A stretch of 5,841 nt of DNA from JASFRS01 sp050114795 (GTDB lineage: Bacteria; Pseudomonadota; Alphaproteobacteria; Sphingomonadales; CAKZYD01), in the NCBI GenBank assembly GCA_050114795.1, contig JASFRS010000155.1:1-5841 (forward strand). Direction: 5' to 3'. Below, one piece after another: positions 1 through 5,841 of this stretch (position 1 is its first letter; each line of letters begins with the position of its first letter). Below the pieces are notes generated by a model, which searched no databases, was not told the origin of the DNA, and was given only the letters and a program-made list of their open reading frames with translations. A program made the translations under genes and the position numbers.

Positions 1-249
1 GGATTTAAAATACACGGCCCACCCGTCATCGCCGATAGATTCAAAATATCTTCTAAAATACCTATAGCCCATTTGCCCGCGGATTTTTACAAGTGCGAAA
101 CCGCAGACACCGATCGTTATAAAATGAAAATAATTGCCTATAGCGACCTGTAAAAAAGCATAAAATTGCAGGACCCATGCACCAATTCGAATGATCCAGA
201 TGCTGATCTCTTCGGTGTAATCCTCCGGCCGTTCTTCCCCCTTCCTCAA
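1..249 (-). CDS. Partial small membrane protein of unknown function, TTG start, runs off the left edge
   Basis: An open frame of 83 codons runs from a TTG at 249 down to base 1 without a stop, so the C-terminus is outside the window. The readable protein has a charged N-terminus (RKGEERPEDYTEE) and two probable membrane helices at about residues 15-35 and 37-56. A basic, aromatic stretch follows (GYRYFRRYFE, 61-70). TTG is the only usable start: an in-frame TGA lies 33 bases upstream and there is no ATG or GTG between. The TTG overlaps the TGA of the upstream gene (TTGA), and GGGGAG lies 8 bases before it, which fits translational coupling. The overlapping ORF at 62-283 in another frame gives a cysteine- and arginine-rich peptide without membrane character and is rejected. 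The family is not recognised. A one-base deletion splitting a single four-helix protein is an alternative explanation. Confidence 0.6.
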   Translation of the reverse strand, partial: MRKGEERPEDYTEEISIWIIRIGAWVLQFYAFLQVAIGNYFHFITIGVCGFALVKIRGQMGYRYFRRYFESIGDDGWAVYFKS

Positions 250-590
250 GCCTCCTTCTCCCCTTGTCGGGAAGGGCCGTCAATTTTCAAAATAACCTTT
301 TCACTTCGCCAGGGGGTGACGCTGTTTTTTATGGAAATACCGAAAGCCTGTACGCCGCCAATGACAGCTGGCCATGTGAATGCACTGATAAGCGATAAAA
401 ATGCCGCTAAAATAGGATGTGGAAGGTCAGGGGAGCTTTCGGCAGCCATGGCGTTCATAACAGACATAAAGAAATAGGTGAATGACATGAGGGCGACGAA
501 AGGAAAAGAACTATAATAGCCAATCTTAAAGGCAGATATCTGATCAACCTGCCGCAAAGTAATGAAATCTTTGGGCTTTGCTTTGTCCAT
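246..590 (-). CDS. Small two-helix membrane protein of unknown function
   Basis: This frame encodes 114 residues and I do not recognise the family. It has a polar, basic N-terminus (about 1-26) and two hydrophobic segments likely to span the inner membrane, at about 27-48 (starting YYSSFPFVALMSF) and 59-87 (starting PILAAFLSLISAF). A charged tail follows (SRQGEKEA). No signal-peptide cleavage site, cysteine pair or catalytic motif is evident. The ATG at 590 lies 8 bases after the stop of the GNAT gene, so the two probably share a transcript. The ribosome site is weak (AGGG about 11 bases upstream). The stop overlaps the start of the next minus-strand frame by TTGA. The opposite-strand ORF at 166-477 is treated as a shadow because the minus frame has coherent membrane topology and operon spacing. 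It may instead be the N-terminal half of a longer protein broken by a frameshift at its end. Confidence 0.6.
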   Translation of the reverse strand: MDKAKPKDFITLRQVDQISAFKIGYYSSFPFVALMSFTYFFMSVMNAMAAESSPDLPHPILAAFLSLISAFTWPAVIGGVQAFGISIKNSVTPWRSEKVILKIDGPSRQGEKEA

Positions 591-598
591 GTTTCTGT

Positions 599-1098
599 TT
601 ACCCTAGTTTGTATATACTTCTTACCACTTTATCGGGAAACTCCTCCCGCGCAATAACCTTACCACCTAGTTTCAACGCCAGCTTCCGCGCCGCTTCATT
701 ATCATCATCCATATGCGTCTCAACCCTATCCCATCCCAGCACATTCAAGGCATAGTCAATCACCGCCCGCGACGCTTCCAACGCATAGCCTTTCCGCCGG
801 GCCTCCGGCATAATCCACCAGGTGAGTTCAGAGCACGGCCAGCCTTGGGGCCAGAACAAGCCACAAGCGCCAATCATTTTGCCAGACGCCTTTTCCTCAC
901 ACATCCACATGCCATAGCCGCGCAAAATCCAATGGCCATGGTCAGCGGCAAATTTCCGCCAAACCAAATGCTCCGGCAAAGGCCCACCGTAGAAATGAGA
1001 AGCCTCTGCATCTGCAAAAAAGCGCCGATAGGTCTCAAAACCTCAGGCCGGATGCCGCGTAAAACTAATCGGTCCGTGTTGATTTCGGGAATATTCAT
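599..1098 (-). pseudogene. GNAT-family N-acetyltransferase (RimJ-like), frameshifted
   Basis: Two frames join into one acetyltransferase of 166 residues, a normal length for the RimJ/Acetyltransf_3 type. The N-terminal part starts at the ATG at 1098 and reads MNIPEINTDRLVLRGIRPEV, the usual first strand of this group. The rest, from about 1016 to 599, carries the acetyl-CoA pyrophosphate-binding motif R-R-K-G-Y-A (101-106), the NEAARKLALKLGG helix (134-146) and the end RSIYKLG. The join falls in a T6 run (plus strand A6 at 1016-1021). One extra T restores GAFFADAEASHFYGGP, which fits the family. Read literally, the first frame ends at 874 after 74 residues without the binding motif. Family members transfer acetyl groups from acetyl-CoA to protein N-termini or small molecules; the substrate here is unknown. 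The cause may be a real inactivating indel, a homopolymer sequencing error, or slippage at U_UUU_UUG. Confidence 0.8.
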
Positions 1099-1157
1099 AC
1101 TATCTCGCACCGAGCATTTGATCTCAAGCTCTTGACTTTGTCCGCAAACTATCGCTG

Positions 1158-1191
1158 CATATCCGTGATATGGGGGCTGTTTTTTCATATC
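1158..1191. promoter_or_regulatory. Candidate operator: CATATC-cgt-GATATG dyad plus a third half-site
   Basis: The divergent intergenic region between the GNAT gene and the plus-strand membrane-protein gene holds a perfect 6-3-6 inverted repeat. CATATC is at 1158-1163 and GATATG at 1167-1172. A further direct copy of CATATC sits at 1186-1191. Three copies within 34 bases, centred between two divergent starts, resemble a binding site for a dimeric regulator. I cannot name the regulator. A TTGACT (1132-1137) lies just upstream as a possible plus-strand -35 element, but no convincing -10 follows at normal spacing. The call is from pattern only. Confidence 0.3.
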
Positions 1192-1215
1192 GCGTACTCG
1201 TAAAAAAATATAAAT

Positions 1216-1220
1216 AGGGG
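1216..1220 (+). promoter_or_regulatory. Ribosome binding site of the COG3671-like gene
   Basis: AGGGG lies 7 bases before the ATG at 1228. It supports that start over the out-of-frame ATG at 1221. The AT-rich TATAAA just before it (1209-1214) is too close to the start to act as the promoter of this gene. Confidence 0.6.
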
Positions 1221-1227
1221 ATGACTT

Positions 1228-1623
1228 ATGTCAGATCAAACTCTCTCCCCCGAGAGCGGTGATTCAAACGGTGAGTTTGAAATTAGTCTTGCGGGCAAGG
1301 GGTCGGCAAATCTTGTCTATATTCTTTATCTGGTTGGCGTGATTATCGGCCTTGCTGCTTTAGTTGGCGTTATTCTCGCCTATACCAATAAAGGCAAATA
1401 TGGTGCAGGGCTGGATACGCATTTTAAATTTCAAATCCGTACATTCTGGTTTGGCCTGCTTGCATTGATTGTAGGCAGCCTTCTTTCCATTATTATAATT
1501 GGTTGGGTCCTTATTTTGGCCTGGGTGGTCTGGGCGATTATGCGCACCATCACCGGCATGCAATTGCTGGGTGAAGGAAAAGCGCTTAGTAACCCTGATG
1601 GCCTCGGCTTCAAAGCTCAATAA
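1228..1623 (+). CDS. COG3671/DUF4870-like small integral membrane protein
   Basis: The protein has 131 residues. A polar, acidic N-terminal tail of about 25 residues precedes three probable membrane helices at about 29-52, 72-90 and 91-108. Between helices 1 and 2 is the signature THFKFQIRTFWFG (64-76), and after helix 3 comes IMRTITGMQLLGEGKAL (104-120). This layout and the H-F-x-F-Q-I-R-T-F-W motif match a widespread group of uncharacterised proteobacterial membrane proteins (COG3671, related to DUF4870), from memory of the family. The role is unknown. The Shine-Dalgarno sequence fits the ATG at 1228, and a strong terminator follows within 25 bases, so the gene is probably transcribed alone. 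The N-terminal tail is likely cytoplasmic because it is uncleaved and not signal-like, which is an inference. No truncation or frame disruption is seen. Confidence 0.85.
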   Translation: MSDQTLSPESGDSNGEFEISLAGKGSANLVYILYLVGVIIGLAALVGVILAYTNKGKYGAGLDTHFKFQIRTFWFGLLALIVGSLLSIIIIGWVLILAWVVWAIMRTITGMQLLGEGKALSNPDGLGFKAQ

Positions 1624-1645
1624 TCATCATAAGATACTATATGAG

Positions 1646-1677
1646 CGCCCGGACTTGTTCCGGGCGTTTCTTTATTT
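1646..1677 (+). terminator. Intrinsic terminator after the COG3671-like gene
   Basis: A perfect 8-bp GC-rich stem, CGCCCGGA (1646-1653) paired with TCCGGGCG (1659-1666), encloses the loop CTTGT. The T-rich run TTTCTTTATTT follows directly. It starts 23 bases after the stop codon at 1623 and separates this gene from maeB. Confidence 0.9.
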
Positions 1678-1741
1678 GGCTTGACCCTGCGAAATGTGTA
1701 TCAGTGGCTTTTGAAGCTCGCGAACACTGAATATTAATTCT

Positions 1742-4027
1742 ATGGCCACCGATAAAAAATCACCGGATAATATCTACGCCTCCGCTCTGCGCTATCACCG
1801 CGCGGAGCCTGCGGGCAAAATTTCCATCACACCGACAAAACCGTTGGCGACGCAGCGGGATTTGGCGCTGGCTTATTCGCCGGGTGTGGCTGCAGCTTGT
1901 GAGGCTATTGCTGAGGATCCTAATGAGGCGGCTAGTCTAACTGCACGCGCTAATCTGGTGGCCGTTGTCACTAATGGCTCAGCCGTGCTGGGCCTAGGCC
2001 CGATTGGCCCGCTTGCCTCAAAACCTGTGATGGAAGGTAAGGCGGTCTTGTTTAAGAAATTCGCCCATATCGATGCTATCGATTTGGAAGTGGATGAGCT
2101 TGACGTAGAGCGGTTTTGCAATGTGGTCTCCGCGCTTGAGCCAAGCTTTGGGGCAATAAACCTGGAAGATATCAAAGCACCTGAGTGTTTTGAGATTGAG
2201 GCTTGTCTGCGGGAACGGATGAATATCCCTGTCTTCCACGATGACCAGCATGGCACGGCGATTGTGGCAGGGGCAGCCGTGAAAAACGCGCTCGCCATCG
2301 TGGGCAAGAAGATTGAAGACGTAAAGCTGGTCTCCACCGGTGGCGGGGCGGCGTCTCTGGCCTGTCTTAACCTGCTGGTTTCCATGGGCATGAAGCGGGA
2401 AAATATTACGCTATGTGACCTCCATGGCGTCGTCTATCAGGGCCGCGATGTGGACATGAACCCCTATAAAGATGTCTATGCTCGCGATACCGAATTACGC
2501 ACCTTGGATGAGGCCATTGTCGGCGCGGATATGTTCCTAGGTCTGTCAGCGCCCAAAGTTCTAAATGAAAACCATGTGGCGGCCATGGCCGATAAGCCCA
2601 TCATTTTGGCGCTTGCAAACCCAGAACCTGAAATCATGCCGGACCTGGTACGTAAAGTGCGGGACGATGCGATTATCGCCACGGGACGCTCGGATTTTCC
2701 AAACCAGGTCAATAATGTGTTGTGCTTCCCCTTCATCTTCAGGGGCGCCCTGGATGTGGGGGCAACAACCATTAATGAGGAAATGAAACTCGCCGCCGTT
2801 GATGCCATTTGTCGGGTTGCAGCGGAAGAAGCAACAGAAGTCGTCGCCCGCGCTTATCCGGATGAATATTTGAAATTGGGGCCGAAATATCTCATCCCCA
2901 AACCTCTCGACCCGCGTTTGATTTTGGAAATCGCCCCTGCAGTTGCCAAGGCCGCCATGGATAGCGGTGTGGCAACCCGGCCCATCGAAGACTTTGACAC
3001 CTATTTCGAACGATTGAATACATTTGTGTTCCGCTCCGGCTCCCTCATGGGTCCGGTCTTTGCCCGCGCAAAACGGCGCAAACGGCGGATACTTTTTGCT
3101 GAAGGCGAAGATGTGCGCGTGCTGCGAACCGCCCGCGCCATGATGCAGGAAGGTATTGGTGAACCTGTTCTCGTAGGTCGCCCCGGTGTTATCGCAAAGC
3201 GCGCTGAGGAAGCAGCGCTCCCTGCGCATAAGCTTGAACAGATTGAAGTGGTGAACCCGGAGCGCGATGACCGTTATCGCCTGTTTTGGCAAAGCTATCA
3301 TGAGATTATGGCAAGGCACGGCGTTTCGCCTGAAGTCGCGAAAACCATCATCCGCACCAATACAACGGTGATTGGTGCGATGGGTCTGCGCCTAGGACTC
3401 GCGGACGCGATGATTTGCGGCACCTATGGTCGCTATGAATTCCATCTACGCCATGTGCTGGATGTGTTGGGCCTGAAAGACGGCGTGTCATCAGCGGCGG
3501 CGCTTTCCGTGCTCGTCATGCCGAAGGGTACATTCTTCCTGTGCGATACGTTCGTGAGCCAAGACCCCAGCCCTGATGAAATTGTGCAGACCACATTGCT
3601 CGCGGCGGAAGAGGTTCGGCGTTTTGGCATAGAACCCAAAGTGGCGCTTCTCTCACACTCTGATTTCGGCACATCGGATGCGGCCTCGGCCTTGAAGATG
3701 CGGGAAGCACTTAATCTTCTGCACCGCGTCGCACCTGAGCTTCAAGCGGAAGGTGAAATGTCGGGTGAAGTCGCTATTGATGCTGAATTACGCGCCCAGC
3801 TTTTCCCCGGTTCCCGGTTAAAAGGGGAAGCCAATTTGCTTATCCTGCCAACCATGGAAGCTGCGAATATTTCATATTCCCTGCTTAAATCCTTAGGCGA
3901 TGGCTTACCCATAGGGCCTATTCTCCTTGGCACGCCAAGCCCTGCGCATATTGTCACGCCAACGGTGACGGCACGTGGGTTATTGAACATCGCCGCCATC
4001 GCCGCCGCTGGGTCAGGGGATGAATGA
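1742..4027 (+). CDS. maeB: Malic enzyme with C-terminal phosphotransacetylase-like domain (MaeB/Dme/Tme type)
   Basis: The 761 residues match the usual length of the bacterial hybrid malic enzymes. These cytoplasmic enzymes oxidatively decarboxylate (S)-malate to pyruvate and CO2 with NAD(P)+, feeding gluconeogenesis and acetyl-CoA supply. The N-terminal malic domain (about 15-170) has LAYSPGV with Tyr45, VMEGKAVLFKKF with the probable catalytic Lys100, the metal-ligand motifs NLEDI (140-144) and HDDQHGTA (166-173). The NAD(P)-binding domain (about 170-400) has TGGGAAS (199-205) and SDFPNQVNNVLCFPFIFRGA (317-336). The region from about 430 to 761 resembles phosphate acetyltransferase. In the family this domain is regulatory, linked to acetyl-CoA inhibition, and not catalytic. 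NAD versus NADP preference cannot be told from sequence here. The ATG at 1742 fits the family N-terminus and has an in-frame stop (1712-1714) close upstream, but no Shine-Dalgarno is visible. The 3' end overlaps zapE by ATGA. Confidence 0.96.
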   Translation: MATDKKSPDNIYASALRYHRAEPAGKISITPTKPLATQRDLALAYSPGVAAACEAIAEDPNEAASLTARANLVAVVTNGSAVLGLGPIGPLASKPVMEGKAVLFKKFAHIDAIDLEVDELDVERFCNVVSALEPSFGAINLEDIKAPECFEIEACLRERMNIPVFHDDQHGTAIVAGAAVKNALAIVGKKIEDVKLVSTGGGAASLACLNLLVSMGMKRENITLCDLHGVVYQGRDVDMNPYKDVYARDTELRTLDEAIVGADMFLGLSAPKVLNENHVAAMADKPIILALANPEPEIMPDLVRKVRDDAIIATGRSDFPNQVNNVLCFPFIFRGALDVGATTINEEMKLAAVDAICRVAAEEATEVVARAYPDEYLKLGPKYLIPKPLDPRLILEIAPAVAKAAMDSGVATRPIEDFDTYFERLNTFVFRSGSLMGPVFARAKRRKRRILFAEGEDVRVLRTARAMMQEGIGEPVLVGRPGVIAKRAEEAALPAHKLEQIEVVNPERDDRYRLFWQSYHEIMARHGVSPEVAKTIIRTNTTVIGAMGLRLGLADAMICGTYGRYEFHLRHVLDVLGLKDGVSSAAALSVLVMPKGTFFLCDTFVSQDPSPDEIVQTTLLAAEEVRRFGIEPKVALLSHSDFGTSDAASALKMREALNLLHRVAPELQAEGEMSGEVAIDAELRAQLFPGSRLKGEANLLILPTMEAANISYSLLKSLGDGLPIGPILLGTPSPAHIVTPTVTARGLLNIAAIAAAGSGDE
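4016..4027 (+). promoter_or_regulatory. Coupled stop/start: zapE ribosome site and ATGA overlap
   Basis: GGGG (4016-4019) lies 4 bases before the ATG at 4024-4026, whose last two bases form the maeB stop TGA (4025-4027). A second in-frame ATG at 4030 has a longer, more typical spacing of 10 bases and could be the real start. Either way, translation of zapE is probably coupled to termination on maeB. Confidence 0.65.
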
Positions 4028-5205
4028 ATATGGGGCCCGTTGCACGATATGAAGCTCTGTTAAGCGCAGGTGAATTAAAGCCGGATGCTGACCAAAGAGG
4101 TGCTGCGGAACGCCTGCAAAAACTTCATGATGAGCTGGCAACTTATCCGTCCGTGCCTTCAGCAGCGACACGGGTAAAACGCTGGCGCTTGGCAAGTCTG
4201 TTCAACTGGGCCGGACGCGATGCCAAACCCCCGCGCGGGCTTTATCTTTGGGGCGGTGTGGGGCGTGGGAAGTCCATGTTGATGGATTTGTTTTTTGCTG
4301 ACGCCCCCGTCAAATCCAAGCGCCGCGTGCATTTCCATCAATTCATGCTGGAAGCGCATGAGGAAATTCATAAATTCCGCCAAATGGATTCATCCCAGAA
4401 AATCGCCTATGGCGCAGCGGTAGGCAGTGATGATCCCATTCCACCCGTTGCGCGCAAAATTGCGATTGAAGCTACGCTTTTGTGCTTTGATGAACTTCAA
4501 GTCACTGACGTTGCTGATGCAGGGATTTTAGGGCGCCTATTTGAAGAACTCCTTGCCCGCGGCGTGGTCGTGGTTGCTACATCTAACCGACCGCCCCAGG
4601 ACCTGTATAAAGACGGTTTGAACCGCAGCATTATACTTCCTTTCATTGCCTTGATTGAGCGCGAATGGGATGTGATGCCACTAAACGGCCCTACTGATTA
4701 CCGCTTGGAGCGTTTAAGCGGTGTGGACATCTATCATGTGCCTAATGGGGAAGACGCAACGGCCAAGCTGCGAGAAGCCTTTTTCCGATTAACGGACCAT
4801 AGCGTTGACGATGCCGAGTCGGTTCCATCAGAAACACTAGATGTGCATGGCCGTGACCTGTTCGTTCCTAAATCATTAAAAGGCGTAGCTGTTTTTTCTT
4901 TCAAACGCCTGTGCAAAAGCCCTTTGGGCGCAGCCGATTATCTCGCCATTGCGCGTCATTATCATACGGTCATCCTGGTCGGCGTGCCTAAAATGACGAA
5001 AGAGCAGCGTAATGAAGCCAAGCGTTTCGTGACCTTGGTTGATGCGCTTTATGAGCATCGTGTGAAACTGCTGATTGCCGCAGATGCTTTACCGCAAGAC
5101 CTCTATCCCGCAGGCGACGGTGCGTTTGAGTTTGAACGCACCGTCTCACGCCTCATGGAAATGCAGTCACAGGAATATTTGGCACTTGGGCACGGCGGGC
5201 TTTAG
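4024..5205 (+). CDS. zapE: ZapE/AFG1-family P-loop ATPase (cell division protein)
   Basis: The 393 residues are close to the usual 370-400 of the family. ZapE (YhcM in E. coli) is an AAA+-like ATPase recruited to the Z-ring late in division; mitochondrial AFG1/LACE1 members act in inner-membrane protein quality control. Visible elements in order are Walker A GGVGRGKS (77-84), the family block RRVHFHQFMLEAHEEIH (100-116), Walker B LLCFDE (152-157) followed by LQVTD, a sensor-1 type ATSN (185-188), LNRSIILPFI (199-208) with a candidate arginine finger Arg201, DYRLERL (225-231) and the conserved ending ERTVSRLMEMQSQEYL (371-386). All ATPase residues are intact. It overlaps maeB by 4 bases and likely shares its transcript. 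The start could be Met1 or Met3. The stop overlaps that of the convergent b561 gene, leaving no room for a terminator between them. Confidence 0.94.
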   Translation: MNMGPVARYEALLSAGELKPDADQRGAAERLQKLHDELATYPSVPSAATRVKRWRLASLFNWAGRDAKPPRGLYLWGGVGRGKSMLMDLFFADAPVKSKRRVHFHQFMLEAHEEIHKFRQMDSSQKIAYGAAVGSDDPIPPVARKIAIEATLLCFDELQVTDVADAGILGRLFEELLARGVVVVATSNRPPQDLYKDGLNRSIILPFIALIEREWDVMPLNGPTDYRLERLSGVDIYHVPNGEDATAKLREAFFRLTDHSVDDAESVPSETLDVHGRDLFVPKSLKGVAVFSFKRLCKSPLGAADYLAIARHYHTVILVGVPKMTKEQRNEAKRFVTLVDALYEHRVKLLIAADALPQDLYPAGDGAFEFERTVSRLMEMQSQEYLALGHGGL

Positions 5206-5744
5206 GAAAAGGGGCTCATTCTTCTAAACACGCCGTCACGCCGGATTGCGTGAAATACCGCTGCCGAAATATGAATCAGGACAAGTAGGGTCAGCAATAA
5301 TGGAATAATCCCGTGGACCAGGTGGAGTACCTCCTGCATGTTGGAGAAGTCCAGCATTGCCCCCACGTTTATGGTGTTCAGGAAGCGCACGTCATAATCG
5401 ACGGCATTGGCCAGTAGAAGTCCCAGAATGGGTTGCAAAATAAGCAACGCATAAAAACTATGATGAGAGGCGGTTCCAAGTTTAACCTGCCAGGATTTTA
5501 CAGCCTCACCATATTCCGGACGTTCTTCGCGCCGTCGCAGTACGAACCTCAATATCATAAGCGCTAGAATAAATATCCCGATGGTCGCATGGGGTACGAT
5601 CTGGTTGGATTTTTCCTGAAGATTTTCAATACCATGAACGCCTGGTGCATTCATAAATAATTGGAAAATGACTAGGGCGGCGATCAGCCAGTGAAGCAGT
5701 GTGAATAACCTGGAAAATTGGTCTTGTTTTGCGGGAGCCTGCAT
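5202..5744 (-). CDS. Cytochrome b561 family protein (CybB type)
   Basis: The 180 residues match the bacterial b561 family, four-helix inner-membrane di-heme b proteins that move electrons between quinol and other acceptors. Probable helices lie at about 13-31, 52-70, 96-114 and 139-165. Candidate heme ligands are His18 (LLHWLIA), His52 (VPHATIG), His144 (LVHGIIP) and His158 (LIHISAA). These positions correspond within a few residues to the four ligands of E. coli CybB. The C-terminus HAIRRDGVFRRMSPF is also family-typical. The ATG at 5744 is preceded by AGAGGTG at good spacing. The gene converges on zapE, and its TAA (5204-5202) overlaps the zapE TAG. The redox partner is unknown. Similar proteins serve as cytochrome subunits of hydrogenases or as superoxide:quinone oxidoreductases, and nothing here selects between these. 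Confidence 0.9.
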   Translation of the reverse strand: MQAPAKQDQFSRLFTLLHWLIAALVIFQLFMNAPGVHGIENLQEKSNQIVPHATIGIFILALMILRFVLRRREERPEYGEAVKSWQVKLGTASHHSFYALLILQPILGLLLANAVDYDVRFLNTINVGAMLDFSNMQEVLHLVHGIIPLLLTLLVLIHISAAVFHAIRRDGVFRRMSPFS

Positions 5745-5841
5745 AATCTCACCTCTTTAAATATATGATCAATATATCTGACATGAATATCAAACTTGTG
5801 ACTTTGAATTTTAATGCGGTGAAGTGATGCTGAGTCGCGGT
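5745..5841 (-). promoter_or_regulatory. AT-rich upstream region of the cytochrome b561 gene
   Basis: The 97 bases before the b561 start contain the ribosome site AGAGGTG, about 6 bases from the ATG, and an AT-rich core at 5757-5793. On the minus strand a TTGATA (5793-5788) resembles a -35 element, but no good -10 follows at standard spacing. ATATAT arms at 5761-5766 and 5772-5777 flank GATCA and could form a regulator site, although such arms are self-complementary by chance in AT-rich DNA. No coding frame is recognised before the window ends. Confidence 0.3.

Noticed and set aside
62..283. Minus-strand ORF of 73 residues
   Set aside because: It overlaps the TTG-started membrane frame at 1-249. 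Its translation is cysteine- and arginine-rich and lacks the membrane segments seen in that frame.
166..477. Plus-strand ORF of 103 residues
   Set aside because: It lies antisense to two minus-strand frames that have membrane topology and operon spacing. It has no recognisable motif.
1037..1040. T4 run as the site of the GNAT frameshift
   Set aside because: Adding a base here gives EVFETYRRFFAD, which fits the family less well than the repair in the T6 run (EVLRPIGAFFAD). The longer homopolymer is also the likelier slip site.
713..1135. Plus-strand ORF of 140 residues
   Set aside because: It is antisense to the GNAT gene and gives a low-complexity translation without a family match.
874..1188. 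Minus-strand ORF starting at 1188, with 30 extra residues before the GNAT start
   Set aside because: The family N-terminus begins at the ATG at 1098, and the extension runs through the divergent regulatory region. Its 3' half is out of frame with the acetyltransferase.
1209..1214. TATAAA as a -10 box for the COG3671-like gene
   Set aside because: It would place the transcript start at or beyond the ribosome site, 13 bases or fewer from the ATG, and it lacks a -35 at correct spacing.
1681..1709. TTGACC as a -35 box for maeB
   Set aside because: At 17-base spacing the -10 position reads GTGGCT, and the closer TATCAG is only 12 bases away.
2561..3319. Minus-strand ORF of 252 residues inside maeB
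   Set aside because: It is long but is a shadow of a highly conserved plus-strand gene. The translation is rich in Phe, His and Cys, with no motif or operon context.
5236..5253. Hairpin TCACGC/GCGTGA after zapE as a terminator
   Set aside because: It lies inside the b561 coding region and has no T-rich tail on the plus strand.

Overview
The window looks like ordinary chromosome from an alphaproteobacterium of moderate GC. The main support is a full-length two-domain malic enzyme (malic enzyme plus phosphotransacetylase-like domain), a ZapE/AFG1-family ATPase with the ERTVSRLMEMQS C-terminus, and a small COG3671-type membrane protein with the HFKFQIRTFW signature. I cannot assign a genus. The left 600 bases are more AT-rich than the malic enzyme region.

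Layout from left to right. On the minus strand, positions 1098 to 1 hold a tight three-gene run. It starts with a GNAT acetyltransferase broken by a one-base frameshift in a T6 run. A 114-residue two-helix membrane protein of unknown function follows after 8 bases. Its stop codon overlaps the TTG start of a second small membrane protein, which runs off the left edge. A 129-base divergent intergenic region (1099-1227) carries an inverted repeat with an extra half-site. On the plus strand, 1228-1623 encodes the COG3671-like membrane protein, closed by a strong intrinsic terminator. Next come maeB (1742-4027) and zapE (4024-5205), which overlap by ATGA. On the minus strand, 5744-5202 encodes a cytochrome b561-type protein that converges on zapE, with the two stop codons overlapping. 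The last 97 bases are its AT-rich upstream region.

Functionally, MaeB makes pyruvate and NAD(P)H from malate. Its overlap with zapE suggests co-translation of a central-carbon enzyme with a cell-division or quality-control ATPase. The b561 protein is a membrane di-heme electron carrier with no clear link to its neighbours. I found no mobile element, CRISPR array, tRNA, rRNA or recognisable defence system. The most notable points are the GNAT frameshift, which falls exactly on a U_UUU_UUG heptamer, and the uncharacterised membrane-protein pair beside it.
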